A DNA stretch of 64,000 nucleotides from Flavobacteriales bacterium UBA1494 (GCA_905182175.1 CAJJAT010000003.1:1-64000); one strand, 5' to 3'; counted from the first letter of the stretch, positions 9,277 through 19,356 are shown. The notes: generated from the sequence alone by a model not told the origin. Made by a program: numbers and translations.

Positions 9277-9993
9277 TTACATAATGTTGGAGAAAAGCCT
9301 TTCTATTTCTGCTTTTAATTTCATAGGCTCAATCATTTCGTAGCCTTCTTCAAGATTAATGTCAGTTAATTCAACATCTTCTTCAAGCACCTTTATTGCT
9401 GTAAATTGCATTAAAATGTTATTGCTTACCAATTGATATTCCATTAATACTCCTGCTATTTCTTTAAATGGGGTGTGTGAGTTTGCATTATTAATTACAA
9501 TCTCGTTTGTATAAAAAACTTTGAAACTCCAAATGCTGTCGCCCTGAACCGTTACATCAGCTCCTTCACATGAATAACCGGCAATTTCCTTAGTCTCGTC
9601 GTTAAATGAAACTTCTATGGAATTAAATTCAGGGCTAAACTTTAAAAAGTCGTCTTCAGTAAGTTCGCTGGCATACTTGGTGCTCAATATTTTTATTGAG
9701 TGTAACAACTTGTCATTGCCTTCCTTGCAAATTATGGATGTTTTAAAAATCCCCATGCTTGCAATAATATCGCTTCGATAGTTATTGTTAACGAAAGTTA
9801 CACGCATTTTCTTTGGCATCAAGTCCAACATTAGATTATCTTCAGGTAAATTGGGGTACGAAATGTCATATTCAATCTTACCTTCATTAATTCCTTTTTG
9901 AAAAACACGGTTTTCACAAGAATATAAATACAAAATAGATGACAATAAAAACAGGGAACAACTAGATTTCAAGAGAGGCTTTAAATGTTGCAT
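9277..9993 (-). CDS. Lipoprotein, paralogue of the DUF4412-like protein downstream
   Basis: The N-terminus has a hydrophobic segment ending LYLYSC-E, a lipobox, so the protein is likely a lipoprotein. It shares INEGKIEYDISYPN and EIAGYSCEGA with the gene at 8596-9243 (FEGTITYE, ILGYTCKNA), showing a common ancestor. The genes are 33 bases apart and probably cotranscribed. The function is not known. The repeated strand-rich pattern suggests a LolA-type beta structure. Confidence 0.55.
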   Translation of the reverse strand: MQHLKPLLKSSCSLFLLSSILYLYSCENRVFQKGINEGKIEYDISYPNLPEDNLMLDLMPKKMRVTFVNNNYRSDIIASMGIFKTSIICKEGNDKLLHSIKILSTKYASELTEDDFLKFSPEFNSIEVSFNDETKEIAGYSCEGADVTVQGDSIWSFKVFYTNEIVINNANSHTPFKEIAGVLMEYQLVSNNILMQFTAIKVLEEDVELTDINLEEGYEMIEPMKLKAEIERLFSNIM

Positions 9994-10144
9994 TTTCAGA
10001 AAAGTGATTTTTTTCGTTAATGTTTGAAAATTAGAGAGAAAAATCTAGCTAAACAACTATTATCTGCATTAAATAGTAAGATGAATAATTTTAATCTTTA
10101 GATGGATGGTCTGTTTTCCTATTCAAAAGATTCTCAATTTAACA

Positions 10145-10152
10145 TACATTTG
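10145..10152 (+). promoter_or_regulatory. TAnnTTTG box before the arginase-argS operon
   Basis: TACATTTG lies 24 bases before the arginase ATG and fits the Bacteroidota -7 consensus. Confidence 0.45.
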
Positions 10153-10176
10153 CGATTGAACAACTAGAAAACTAAT

Positions 10177-11133
10177 ATGACAATACAGCTAATTGAAAAT
10201 AAATCAGAAATTGGAGCAGGAACGAGAGGGGCAAGCTTAGGTATTGATGCACTTAGGATAGCAGGGTTAAATAAAAAGAACGATTATTTTTCGAAGCACA
10301 AAGTTATTACAATCAAGGATAAAAATAGTTTGTTGTTTGATAACATTAAACTATCGTCTGCCAAAAGAATTAAAGGAATCTCCGAGGTTTTTCAGATCAT
10401 CTGCGATCAAGTTGACGAAACAATATCTAACAACAAATTTCCTTTAATTTTAGCTGCAGACCATTCTTCGGCAGGTGGCACAATTGCAGGAATAAAAAAG
10501 AAATACCCAAACAAGAGGTTAGGAGCAATTTGGATTGATGCTCATGCTGATTTGCATTCTCCTTACACTTCGCCAACTGGCAACGTTCATGGAATGCCAT
10601 TGGCAACTGCTATAGGGCTCGACAATAAAGAATGTAAAGTAAAAGAACCTTCCGCAGAAGCCATAAAATATTGGGAGAAGTTGAAGGAAACCGGTGGGAT
10701 TTCGCCAAAAATATTGAGCAATGATGTTGTATTTTTTGGTGTTCGTGATACGGAATTTCCTGAAGATGAAATTATTCGACGCGAGGGTATAAAAAACTTT
10801 ACTGTAGCTGAAACAAGAGAAAAAGGAATTGACAAGGCATGTTCTGAGGCACTTGAATTACTTTCTGATTGTGATATTATTTACATTTCATTTGATGTAG
10901 ATAGCATGGATTGTGACCTTGTATCTATGGGAACAGGAACGCCTGTGCCAAATGGATATACGCCGACAGAAGCAAATTCGATAATTCAAGGGTTAATTAA
11001 ATCCGAAAAATTGGTTTGTTTTGAAATGGTAGAAATTAACCCCACACTGGACAACAAGCAGAACTTGATGGCAGATACTGCCTTTGAAATATTAGTAAAT
11101 ACAACCAACACCTTAGAAAAGAAAGTTTCTTGA
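10177..11133 (+). CDS. rocF: Arginase (ureohydrolase family)
   Basis: Hydrolyses arginine to ornithine and urea with a two-manganese centre. The metal ligands are visible: His96 in ADHSSAGG, Asp121, His123 and Asp125 in WIDAHADLHS, and the Asp pair in ISFDVDSMD. The substrate segment TSPTGNVHGMPLA is closer to arginases than to agmatinases or formimidoylglutamases. Its length (318) fits. The stop codon TGA shares its last base with the argS ATG, so the two are translationally coupled. A related ureohydrolase specificity cannot be fully excluded. Confidence 0.85.
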   Translation: MTIQLIENKSEIGAGTRGASLGIDALRIAGLNKKNDYFSKHKVITIKDKNSLLFDNIKLSSAKRIKGISEVFQIICDQVDETISNNKFPLILAADHSSAGGTIAGIKKKYPNKRLGAIWIDAHADLHSPYTSPTGNVHGMPLATAIGLDNKECKVKEPSAEAIKYWEKLKETGGISPKILSNDVVFFGVRDTEFPEDEIIRREGIKNFTVAETREKGIDKACSEALELLSDCDIIYISFDVDSMDCDLVSMGTGTPVPNGYTPTEANSIIQGLIKSEKLVCFEMVEINPTLDNKQNLMADTAFEILVNTTNTLEKKVS

Positions 11134-12920
11134 TGGAAAAATTAGAAAACCTATTATCTACAGCGATAAAAGAAGCTTTTGTCGCTGTTTTTGAAACCGG
11201 TATTGACGAAAAGCAGATACAACTTCAAAAAACTAGAAAAGAATTTGAGGGGGATGTAACTTTAGTGGTTTTTCCATTTTTAAGGGTAACTAAAAAAGGA
11301 CCAGAGCAATCAGGTGAAGCAATTGGTGAACATTTAAAGAGCAATTCAGATTTAGTCATTGGCTATAATGTGGTGAAGGGCTTCCTGAATTTAGAAATCA
11401 ACTCAATTTATTGGTCAGGTTTCTTGAATGAAATTGCTGAAATCGAAAACTTTGGTTTTGAAGCTGTAAATTCAAAAGATAGAGTGATGGTGGAGTACTC
11501 TTCGCCAAATACGAATAAGCCACTACACTTAGGTCATTTAAGAAATAACTTTTTGGGTAATTCGGTGGCTAGAATCTTAAAAGCGAATGGTCATGAAGTT
11601 GTTAAAGTCCAAATTATAAACGATCGAGGGATTCACATCTGTAAGTCGATGGTGGCCTGGCAAAAATATGGGAACGGTGAAACTCCAATTAGTACAGGTT
11701 TAAAAGGAGATAAATTAGTTGGTAATTATTATGTGAAGTTTGATCAGGTATACAAAGAGCAAATTGCTGCTTTAGTAGCTGAAGGAAAAACGGAAGAAGA
11801 AGCAAAAAAACAAGCACCGCTTATTATTGAAGCACAGGAAATGCTTCTTAAATGGGAGTCAGGAGATGAAGCTATTAATGAGTTGTGGAGAACAATGAAT
11901 TCTTGGGTGTATAAAGGCTTTGAGAGCACTTACGCTACCATGGGCGTTGATTTTGATAAACTGTATTATGAATCTGATACCTACTTGATTGGGAAAGATA
12001 AAGTACAAGAGCACATGGACACAGATTCTTTTTACGAGAAAGAAGACGGTTCAATCTGGATTAATTTAGAAGCGGACAAACTTGATAACAAATTGTTGTT
12101 ACGTTCTGATGGAACGTCAGTTTACATAACGCAAGATATTGGTACTGCCATTATCAGAGAGGAAGAGTTTGCTTGTAAAAACTATTATTATGTAGTGGGA
12201 AATGAGCAAGACTATCATTTTAATGTCTTGGCGCTTATTCTCCAAAAAATGGGTTTTAATTGGGCAAAAGGCATAGAGCATCTTTCGTATGGTATGGTTG
12301 ATTTGCCATCAGGTAAAATGAAATCTAGAGAGGGTACAGTAGTTGACGCTGATGATTTAATGTTAGAAATGAAAACAACTGCTAAGGAAATTTCTGAGGA
12401 ACTTGGTAAATTGGAAGACATGGAATCCGTGGAAAAAGAAACACTATTTTGGAGCATTGGTTTGGGCGCTCTAAAGTATTTTATTCTAAAAGTAGATCCT
12501 AAGAAGCGAATGCTGTTTGATCCGAAAGAATCTGTTGATTTTAATGGCAATACTGGGCCGTTTATTCAATATACTTATGCTAGAGTGAAGTCAATTCTTC
12601 GAAAGTCAAACTTTAAAGGTGGAGCATTAGACTTTTCAAACGCTGCCGTCGATGTCGAAGATGTTAACGTAATTAAGAAATTATACGATTTCCCGGAAGT
12701 TATCAATGAATCTGCAGCGTTAAAAAGCCCTGCAATAATTGCAAATTATACTTATGAGCTAGTTAAAGTATTCAATCACTTTTACCAAAATACTCCTCCC
12801 ATCATGAAAGAAGAAAATGAGGCAATACGGAACTTAAGATTAACGATTTGTGCTAAAACAGCCCAAGTTATCTCTAACGGAATGTATTTGTTAGGAATAG
12901 ATGTTCCTGAAAGAATGTAA
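11133..12920 (+). CDS. argS: Arginyl-tRNA synthetase
   Basis: Charges tRNA-Arg. The class I signature is HLGH (about residues 132-135) in NKPLHLGHLRNNF, and the KMSKS-like loop is SGKMKSREGT. A DALR-type anticodon-binding domain ends the protein at GIDVPERM. I use the ATG at 11133, which overlaps the arginase stop as TGATG, rather than a TTG three bases earlier, giving 595 residues. Coupling to arginase puts arginine consumption and arginyl-tRNA formation in one transcript. Confidence 0.95.
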   Translation: MEKLENLLSTAIKEAFVAVFETGIDEKQIQLQKTRKEFEGDVTLVVFPFLRVTKKGPEQSGEAIGEHLKSNSDLVIGYNVVKGFLNLEINSIYWSGFLNEIAEIENFGFEAVNSKDRVMVEYSSPNTNKPLHLGHLRNNFLGNSVARILKANGHEVVKVQIINDRGIHICKSMVAWQKYGNGETPISTGLKGDKLVGNYYVKFDQVYKEQIAALVAEGKTEEEAKKQAPLIIEAQEMLLKWESGDEAINELWRTMNSWVYKGFESTYATMGVDFDKLYYESDTYLIGKDKVQEHMDTDSFYEKEDGSIWINLEADKLDNKLLLRSDGTSVYITQDIGTAIIREEEFACKNYYYVVGNEQDYHFNVLALILQKMGFNWAKGIEHLSYGMVDLPSGKMKSREGTVVDADDLMLEMKTTAKEISEELGKLEDMESVEKETLFWSIGLGALKYFILKVDPKKRMLFDPKESVDFNGNTGPFIQYTYARVKSILRKSNFKGGALDFSNAAVDVEDVNVIKKLYDFPEVINESAALKSPAIIANYTYELVKVFNHFYQNTPPIMKEENEAIRNLRLTICAKTAQVISNGMYLLGIDVPERM

Positions 12921-12941
12921 GACAGTTTTAGGTCTTATTTT
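12918..12941 (+). terminator. Weak terminator at the argS stop codon
   Basis: TAAGAC (which includes the stop codon) pairs with GTCTTA across an 8-base loop and runs into TTTTAC. It is short and may be only partly effective. Confidence 0.3.
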
Positions 12942-13035
12942 ACTTGCTAATATTAAGGATGATTATTCCTTTTGATTCTTTTTTTTGAGCTGCCTATAAT
13001 GGCTAACTTTACCTTCTTAAAATTATCCAAGAAAG

Positions 13036-14385
13036 ATGTTTGAGAATTTATCCGATAAGCTCGACCGGGCGTTTAAAGTACTAAAAGGTCAAGGTCAAAT
13101 TACTGAAGTTAACGTAGCAGAAACGACAAAGGAGATACGACGCGCTTTGTTAGATGCGGATGTTAATTACAAAACGGCAAAAACGTTCTCTGATGCGGTT
13201 AAGGAAAAAGCGATTGGTCAAGATGTATTAACTTCTGTTTCACCAAGTCAACTTTTTACAAAGATTACCCATTCAGAGCTTGCCAAATTAATGGGTGGTG
13301 AGCAAGTTGAAATTAATTTGTCAGGAGATCCTGCAGTTGTTTTAATTGCAGGCTTGCAGGGTTCAGGAAAAACTACCTTTTCAGGAAAGCTTTCGAATCT
13401 ATTAAAAACAAAAAAGAAAAAAAATCCACTTTTAGTCGCTTGTGATGTTTACCGTCCGGCTGCAATTGATCAGTTGCATGTTTTAGGTGAGCAAATTGGA
13501 GTAGAAGTATATTCTGATAAAGACAACAAAGATCCTGTCTCAATTGCAAAAGCAGCTATTGTTTATGCAAAATCCAAAGGGTTTGATACGGTTATTGTGG
13601 ATACTGCTGGCCGTTTGGCCGTGGACGCACAAATGATGGATGAAATTGCTGCAGTTAAAAAGGCAATCTCTCCCTCAGAAACACTGTTTGTTGTAGATTC
13701 CATGACAGGGCAAGATGCCGTAAATACAGCAAAAGCCTTCAACGAAAGAATAAATTTTGACGGTGTTGTCCTTACAAAATTAGATGGGGACACTAGAGGT
13801 GGAGCCGCATTGTCAATTCGGTCAGTTGTAGACAAGCCTATCAAATTTGTAGGAACAGGTGAGAAAATGGAAGCCTTAGATATGTTCTATCCATCTAGAA
13901 TGGCAGATCGTATTTTGGGAATGGGAGATGTTGTTTCTTTGGTAGAAAGAGCGCAGGAACAGTATGACGAGGAAAATGCAAGAAGACTGCAAAAAAGAAT
14001 TGCTAAAAATCAGTTTGATTTTAATGACTTCATGGATCAAATTAGCCAAATAAAGAAAATGGGGAACATGAAGGATTTGATTGGCATGATACCAGGAGTT
14101 GGCAAGGCAATGAAAGATGTTGACATTGACGATGATGCTTTCAAAGGAATTGAAGCGATGATAAAGTCGATGACCCCAGGAGAGCGAAGTAACCCTAAAA
14201 TTATCAACGGAACGAGAAGAAAGAGGATTGCTAACGGCAGTGGGAACTCTATTCAAGAGTTGAATAAATTGTTAAAACAGTTTGAGCAGACGAGCAAGAT
14301 GATGAAGATGATGGGAAACAAGCAGAATATGGCTAAAATGATGAAAAATATGCCTAAAATGCAAGGCGGAATGGGAGGGAAATAA
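13036..14385 (+). CDS. ffh: Signal recognition particle protein Ffh (SRP54)
   Basis: Binds signal peptides and SRP RNA for co-translational insertion. An N-domain (residues 1-90) precedes the GTPase with [14 protein letters not shown] and [10 protein letters not shown], then a methionine-rich M domain ([18 protein letters not shown]). At 449 residues it is of normal length. The spacing to folD is 2 bases, so both are cotranscribed. TAACTTTA upstream resembles the -7 box. Confidence 0.97.
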   Translation: MFENLSDKLDRAFKVLKGQGQITEVNVAETTKEIRRALLDADVNYKTAKTFSDAVKEKAIGQDVLTSVSPSQLFTKITHSELAKLMGGEQVEINLSGDPAVVLIAGLQGSGKTTFSGKLSNLLKTKKKKNPLLVACDVYRPAAIDQLHVLGEQIGVEVYSDKDNKDPVSIAKAAIVYAKSKGFDTVIVDTAGRLAVDAQMMDEIAAVKKAISPSETLFVVDSMTGQDAVNTAKAFNERINFDGVVLTKLDGDTRGGAALSIRSVVDKPIKFVGTGEKMEALDMFYPSRMADRILGMGDVVSLVERAQEQYDEENARRLQKRIAKNQFDFNDFMDQISQIKKMGNMKDLIGMIPGVGKAMKDVDIDDDAFKGIEAMIKSMTPGERSNPKIINGTRRKRIANGSGNSIQELNKLLKQFEQTSKMMKMMGNKQNMAKMMKNMPKMQGGMGGK

Positions 14386-14387
14386 AT

Positions 14388-15260
14388 ATGCAATTATTAG
14401 ACGGTAAAAAGACTGCTACTGAAATTAAAATTGAAATAGCAGAAGAAATAACAAGGGTAAAGGCAAAAGGAGGAAAGACTCCCCATTTAGTCGCAGTTCT
14501 AGTTGGGAACAGTGGTGCAAGCATTACGTATGTAAATGCGAAAATTGCTGCTTGCGAAAAAGTAGGAATGAATAGCACCATCGTTCGTTTAAATGATACT
14601 ACTACCGAAAAAGAACTATTAGAAGAAGTTGATCGTTTAAATGAGGATGAAGATGTTGACGGTTTTATTGTGCAATTGCCATTGCCCAAGCACATCAGTG
14701 ACAAAAAAGTGACTGAAGCAATCTCTCCGGATAAAGACGTAGACGGATTTCATCCGTGGAACATCGGTAAAATGATGTTAAACCTACCAACATTTTTACC
14801 CGCAACACCATACGGGATATTGCAATTGATAGAACGGTATAATATTGAAACTACCGGCAAGCATTGTGTTGTTGTTGGCAGAAGTTCGATTGTCGGTTCT
14901 CCTATCTCTAATCTAATGTCTCGGAATTCATATCCAGGTAATTGTACAGTTACTTTGACCCACAGTAGAACTGTAAATTTGAAAGAAATTACACTTTCTG
15001 CAGATATTTTAATTGTTGCTTTAGGTAAACCCGAGTTCATTACTGCAGACATGGTAAGCGAAGGAGTTGTTGTTTTTGATGTTGGAATTACTCGAAAGGC
15101 AGATAAAACAAAGAAGTCAGGATATAAATTGTTTGGAGATGTAGAATTTAAGGGAGTTTCAGAAAAAGCATCTTTTATAACACCTGTTCCGGGTGGTGTT
15201 GGTCCAATGACAATTGTTTCTCTGCTTAAAAATACGCTATTAGCTACCAAAGGTAAATAG
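14388..15260 (+). CDS. folD: Bifunctional methylenetetrahydrofolate dehydrogenase/cyclohydrolase
   Basis: Interconverts methylene-, methenyl- and formyl-tetrahydrofolate with NADP. Typical motifs are [14 protein letters not shown] (with the catalytic Lys), [37 protein letters not shown] and [11 protein letters not shown]. At 290 residues it is full length. It follows ffh after two bases. Confidence 0.96.
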   Translation: MQLLDGKKTATEIKIEIAEEITRVKAKGGKTPHLVAVLVGNSGASITYVNAKIAACEKVGMNSTIVRLNDTTTEKELLEEVDRLNEDEDVDGFIVQLPLPKHISDKKVTEAISPDKDVDGFHPWNIGKMMLNLPTFLPATPYGILQLIERYNIETTGKHCVVVGRSSIVGSPISNLMSRNSYPGNCTVTLTHSRTVNLKEITLSADILIVALGKPEFITADMVSEGVVVFDVGITRKADKTKKSGYKLFGDVEFKGVSEKASFITPVPGGVGPMTIVSLLKNTLLATKGK

Positions 15261-15344
15261 TATTGCCTAGATGAAGTCTCTATTATGACCTGTTGTTTTT
15301 TTAGGTTTAACCTTTGAATTAATTAGTATAATTTATTCCTCAAA

Positions 15345-16028
15345 ATGGCAGCACAGAATTCAAAATTGTGGCACCTTGAACAAATAAACTTGCTCAAAAA
15401 TTTATCTGACACAGAGTTGGAAGAATTAGATGATTTAACGGTTATGAAAACCGCCGATAAAAATCAATTTATCTATTTTCCAAAAGAGCCAAGTAAAATC
15501 TTATTTTTTCTTAAGGCTGGCCGTATAAAAATAGGAAGCTATTCGCACGACGGTAAGGAGGTTATAAAATCAATTCTGTATCCTGGAGAAGTTTTTGGTG
15601 AAATGGGAATCGTAGGCGAAGAAAGTCGCAAAGATTTCGCTGTTGCGATGGATGCCGATACTAGAATGTGCACACTCCATGTGGATCAGTTTGTGAAAAT
15701 GATGCGCGAAAATTCTCAATTGAGTTTAGCGGTAACAAAAAACATTGGGGAAAAGCTTCGAAACATTGAAAGAAGGTTAGAATCTTTAATCTTTAAAGTT
15801 GCAAGAGAAAGAATCATCGATTTCATGAAGGAGATGGCAATTAAATATGGTAAAAAAATTGGTGTGGAGGTTCTGGTAAAGCATGATTTAACTCATCAAG
15901 ACATTGCCAACCTTACTGCAACTTCCAGACAAACTGTAACAACAGTTTTAAATGATTTGAAAGAGAAAGACTTAATTTATATGGAGCGTAAGCATTTCTT
16001 AATAAGAGAATTAGATAAATTAGTGTAA
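15345..16028 (+). CDS. Crp/Fnr-family transcriptional regulator
   Basis: A cyclic-nucleotide-binding-like domain (residues about 20-135; GRIKIGSYSHDGKE, YPGEVFGEMG) is followed by a Crp-type winged helix with DIANLTATSRQTVTTVLNDL. There is no cysteine cluster like that of Fnr. The effector is unknown. The stop codon overlaps the start of the next gene (TAATG), so a small thioredoxin-fold protein is made with it, which suggests a redox link, though that is inference. Confidence 0.85.
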   Translation: MAAQNSKLWHLEQINLLKNLSDTELEELDDLTVMKTADKNQFIYFPKEPSKILFFLKAGRIKIGSYSHDGKEVIKSILYPGEVFGEMGIVGEESRKDFAVAMDADTRMCTLHVDQFVKMMRENSQLSLAVTKNIGEKLRNIERRLESLIFKVARERIIDFMKEMAIKYGKKIGVEVLVKHDLTHQDIANLTATSRQTVTTVLNDLKEKDLIYMERKHFLIRELDKLV

Positions 16029-16249
16029 TGTATACATTATTTACTGCCGACAATTTCAAACAATGTGCTCAAGTGGAGACATTCCTAAATAAGAGTAATT
16101 TAACGTTCAGAATAGTGAATGTTGACACTTCAGATGACCGCCCACCCATTCAAATATTTGCTTTTCCGGTACTTTTTAGTGGAGACCAATTGCTTGGTTA
16201 TGGAACAGACATAAAAGATTACATCAAAAAAAAATCTCCAACTAGTTAG
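16028..16249 (+). CDS. Small glutaredoxin-like protein without a CxxC pair
   Basis: The 73 residues follow the glutaredoxin pattern: a first strand YTLFT, a helix with one cysteine, then FAFPVLF with the cis-proline, and a last strand QLLGYGTDI. At the active-site position the sequence is FKQC, so the first cysteine is replaced by Phe10 and only Cys13 remains. It cannot do a dithiol reaction but could bind glutathione, use a monothiol mechanism or serve as a binding module. It overlaps the Crp-type gene by one base. Confidence 0.6.
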   Translation: MYTLFTADNFKQCAQVETFLNKSNLTFRIVNVDTSDDRPPIQIFAFPVLFSGDQLLGYGTDIKDYIKKKSPTS

Positions 16250-16274
16250 TCAAAGATTTTTTTGGTACCGCGAT

Positions 16275-16303
16275 TTAGGTGTAACCTAATCCTCTTTTTT
16301 TTC
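16275..16303 (+). terminator. Terminator between convergent genes
   Basis: TTAGGT-gta-ACCTAA forms a 6-bp hairpin followed by a T-rich stretch with eight T in a row. It lies 26 bases past the glutaredoxin-like gene and overlaps the end of the opposite RRM gene. Confidence 0.5.
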
Positions 16304-16552
16304 TTCTTCCTCTTCTCTCGGCTTAGCTGCGCTAACTCTTAAATTTCTTCCAAGATGATCAAAACCATCTAATGATTCAATTGCCTTAGTTCCTGGTTCC
16401 TCACTCATTTCAATAAATCCAAAACCCTTTGAGCGCCCTGTAAATTTGTCTTGAATAATTTTCACTGAAGTTACATCACCAAATTCAGCAAATAAATTTC
16501 CCAAATCGTCCTCTGTCGATTTGTAAGAAATGTTTCCTACATAAATGTTCAT
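16286..16552 (-). CDS. Single-RRM RNA-binding protein
   Basis: An 88-residue RNA-recognition-motif protein. RNP2 is IYVGNI at residues 3-8 and RNP1 is KGFGFIEM; the C-terminus is acidic (EEEEEKKED). Small RRM proteins of this kind in bacteria are thought to be RNA chaperones or post-transcriptional regulators. I start at the ATG of MNIYVGN (16552), because RRM proteins begin directly with RNP2. The frame can be extended upstream by 11 codons from a TTG, but that is unlikely. Confidence 0.88.
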   Translation of the reverse strand: MNIYVGNISYKSTEDDLGNLFAEFGDVTSVKIIQDKFTGRSKGFGFIEMSEEPGTKAIESLDGFDHLGRNLRVSAAKPREEEEEKKED

Positions 16553-16659
16553 TGTTTTTAATTTAGTCAAAGACAAAGAAAGCAATTTTTTTTGTCAATT
16601 TTTGGGTTTGGTTAAAATATACTAAGTGGAGCGCGGTCTTATACAGAAACTATTGGCTC

Positions 16660-17196
16660 TTATTTATCAGATATTTCGCTTTTGAACTCCTTTTGGTATT
16701 TATCCCAAGGCACAGATTGATACGCTTCTTCTCCAAAATATTTTATAATTTGTTCTAAACTCTTAGGATCTTGGTATCCAGCAATCGCAGGGTGCATTAA
16801 TTCAATGTTCTTGTCGAGATACACAATAGAAGGATAGGTCATTTTTCCATTCAATAATGCAACTGCTAATTGATGCGGCGCTCGCCGTTCACCACTATTT
16901 TCATTTATAAACATTTGTTCGCCCAATAAAATGGTATCTTTTCGTTCGGCATTTAGTTTAACAGCCCAGTAATTTTCTTGTATATACTTTATTATTGTTG
17001 GGTTTGTAAATGTGTTTGCGTCCATTCTTTTACACCATCCGCACCAGTCCGTATAAATGTCTACAATTATTTTTTTTGGATTACTTTCGTTCCGCTTTAA
17101 CGCTTCTTCAAAGCTTAACCACTCAATTTTATTTGTTTGTGCTTGGCCACTAAATACAAGCACAACTAGAAAACATAACAGTATAAGTTTGTTCAT
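16660..17196 (-). CDS. Secreted thioredoxin-family protein (CGWC)
   Basis: A signal peptide (ending SGQAQ) precedes a thioredoxin fold with YTDWCGWCKRMDANTF. This CxxC context is typical of thioredoxin_7/DUF255-type periplasmic proteins. TYPSIVYLD carries the cis-proline. It probably reduces or isomerises disulphides in the periplasm; the partner is unknown. It is divergent from the porin gene. Confidence 0.8.
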   Translation of the reverse strand: MNKLILLCFLVVLVFSGQAQTNKIEWLSFEEALKRNESNPKKIIVDIYTDWCGWCKRMDANTFTNPTIIKYIQENYWAVKLNAERKDTILLGEQMFINENSGERRAPHQLAVALLNGKMTYPSIVYLDKNIELMHPAIAGYQDPKSLEQIIKYFGEEAYQSVPWDKYQKEFKSEISDK

Positions 17197-17299
17197 AAAA
17201 TAAAATTCAGATTTTTTTTTAGTTTGTAAGGTGAATTTTTGTTAAAGCTTTGCTAGCGTAAAATGGATGACAAAATAGCGTTGTTTTGAATCAGAACTC

Positions 17300-17307
17300 T
17301 ATCTTTG
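17300..17307 (+). promoter_or_regulatory. TAnnTTTG box that fixes the start of the porin gene
   Basis: TATCTTTG sits 5 bases before the ATG at 17313, the same box and spacing as at guaA. It lies inside the longer frame that opens at a TTG (17286), so that upstream start is improbable. Confidence 0.5.
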
Positions 17308-17312
17308 CTTTA

Positions 17313-19124
17313 ATGAGGATTTGCACATTACTCTTCTCTTTTTTTTTATCACTTACTGCTGTGTTCGGACAAGCCCGAGTGCTTGTTGATGACAGCCTTC
17401 AGTTGGGCTATAGAAATATTGGAAGGTATTCAGAACAACTGTCCGAGGATTATTTTGATTTGAATACGTTTCGAAGGTTTAAACCGATTCAAAATCAGTA
17501 TTTACCATTTGCTCGATCAGGAAATAATGGTTTGGCAGGTCATTCTTATACAATAGGAGCTCAAGATTGGAATGCGAATTCTTTACTTCAAGGTTCTCAG
17601 CCTTTACTTTTTACTAAGGATTCCCTGCGGTTTTATAACACCAACCGGCCTTTCACTCAATTGAGCTATTTTAACGGTGCTGAAAGTGAGCAGCAGTTTT
17701 CTATTTTTCACACCCAAAACTTAAGTGAAGGATTGAATTTAACATTCAATTATAGAAGAATTAATTCAGAAGGATTTTATATTGGGCAATTAGCGACGCA
17801 TACTCAATTCAATGGAAGTATAAATCTAAAAAGTAGAGATCAACGTTTTAGCACTGACTTATATTATTTGATTAATGGTATAGAAAACCAAGAGAATGGG
17901 GGAGTTATAATTTCAGAAAACGATGTGGATACGGATAACGCCATCACGTTAGCTGTAAATTTATCTGAAGCTCAAAATCAATCTCGCACTCAAAATTGGG
18001 GAGCAAAGTCGGAATACAATTTACTTAATGTAGACACTACTACCAGTGCATTGTTTTCTATTTCACATGAGTTTAATTGGCACAAAGCCTTCCGTAACTA
18101 TTCGGACGACCTTAGCAATTCCCTTGACTTTTATAACACTGCTATTTTTGATACTTTATTTACAAACGATAGCAGCTTTGCCCAAACTGTTTCGAATGAA
18201 ATAATGGGAAATTTTGGGGGAAATAAATTCCAAGTAGGGGTAAGAAATGAGCAACTGAGTTGGTTTCAAAATTTTTTGATAAACGAAGAAGCAAGTTCAA
18301 ACTATATTGTAGCAAACGCTAACTTTATTTTGTCGGGCATCGGTTTTTCTTCTTCTTTTGAGAAGGGAATTTCCGGTTTTCATGAAAACGAATTGGATTG
18401 GAAACTTAACGTTCGTTTCAAGGAAATGAAATCTTTGCAAACTACTGTATATTCTAGAATTTCACAAAAGCAACCTGATTTTCTTTTTGGAAACCAAAGA
18501 GCAAACCACAATTACTTTAGTACAAATCTTACGACATCAAATCAAGTAAAGATAGGGGCTAAAATAGTGCATCAGAAGCGGAAGGTAATGATTGATGCAA
18601 ACTATCAAGTGTTGACAGATTTTGTGTTTTTAGATAGCTTACAAATTCCTCAACAGAACGCAGATGCGATATCAGTAATTCAGGTGAACTTTCGTAAGAA
18701 TTTTGTTTTTCTAAAGAACTTTAGATTAAATAATAACATTCAATTTCAAGCCATATCAAACACGGATGTACTTCCGCTGCCTGTCATAACCTCTTTACAT
18801 TCTTTATATTACACCAATGAATTTTTTGAGAATTCATTAAGATTTGAAATCGGAGCTGATTTAGCGTACATCGGAGAATACAACGGCTATGCTTATTCGC
18901 CAAGTTTATCCCAGTTTCACCTAAGAGGGACTGGAGAACAATTAGGTGACATTATGCAGTTAGATTTATTTATGAATTTGAGAATTCATAAATCTGTGAG
19001 AGTATTTGCTAAAATGGAAAATATATTAGCTCCTTCCTTTTCTAACGAATCCGCTCGAATTCAAGATTATTCTGTTCCTGGAAGAGTTCTAAAATTTGGA
19101 TTGAGTTGGAGAATGCTTAATTAA
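17313..19124 (+). CDS. Putative outer-membrane porin (Porin_10 type)
   Basis: A signal peptide (MRICTLLFSFFLSLTAVFGQ) is followed by about 580 residues of alternating amphipathic strands, with the SYTIGAQDWNANSLLQG segment and a C-terminus ending LKFGLSWRMLN, as in Bacteroidota putative porins. The predicted location is the outer membrane. I start at the ATG at 17313 because the signal peptide and promoter box agree. The substrate is unknown. Confidence 0.75.
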   Translation: MRICTLLFSFFLSLTAVFGQARVLVDDSLQLGYRNIGRYSEQLSEDYFDLNTFRRFKPIQNQYLPFARSGNNGLAGHSYTIGAQDWNANSLLQGSQPLLFTKDSLRFYNTNRPFTQLSYFNGAESEQQFSIFHTQNLSEGLNLTFNYRRINSEGFYIGQLATHTQFNGSINLKSRDQRFSTDLYYLINGIENQENGGVIISENDVDTDNAITLAVNLSEAQNQSRTQNWGAKSEYNLLNVDTTTSALFSISHEFNWHKAFRNYSDDLSNSLDFYNTAIFDTLFTNDSSFAQTVSNEIMGNFGGNKFQVGVRNEQLSWFQNFLINEEASSNYIVANANFILSGIGFSSSFEKGISGFHENELDWKLNVRFKEMKSLQTTVYSRISQKQPDFLFGNQRANHNYFSTNLTTSNQVKIGAKIVHQKRKVMIDANYQVLTDFVFLDSLQIPQQNADAISVIQVNFRKNFVFLKNFRLNNNIQFQAISNTDVLPLPVITSLHSLYYTNEFFENSLRFEIGADLAYIGEYNGYAYSPSLSQFHLRGTGEQLGDIMQLDLFMNLRIHKSVRVFAKMENILAPSFSNESARIQDYSVPGRVLKFGLSWRMLN

Positions 19125-19194
19125 GAATCTAGGATGGATTTTTTTCTGTTGTTTAACCTTCCTTTTTCTCTTTCTTTCTAGGTGTTTATTACAA

Positions 19195-19320
19195 ATGGGT
19201 TTGCCATTTAAATTGTCGGTAAATAGCATGAATACCCTCCAATTTTGTGGGGTAACACTTACTTCTAAAAAGGAACAAGAGACTGAAATTTGTCAACGAG
19301 TTACAAATCAAGTAGAGTAA
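19195..19320 (+). CDS. Possible 41-residue ORF, doubtful
   Basis: An ATG-started frame of 41 codons (MGLPFKLSVNS... to RVTNQVE) fills part of the gap between the porin and SOUL genes. It contains two cysteines and no known motif. It could be a small protein or the tail of a lost gene. There is no promoter box. Confidence 0.15.
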   Translation: MGLPFKLSVNSMNTLQFCGVTLTSKKEQETEICQRVTNQVE

Positions 19321-19356
19321 TAAAAGTTAGAAAGTTATGATTTTTTATCTCCTTTT

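Noticed and set aside
14354-15250. Minus-strand frames opposite folD
   Set aside because: They mirror the codon pattern of folD, which has complete family motifs in the other strand.
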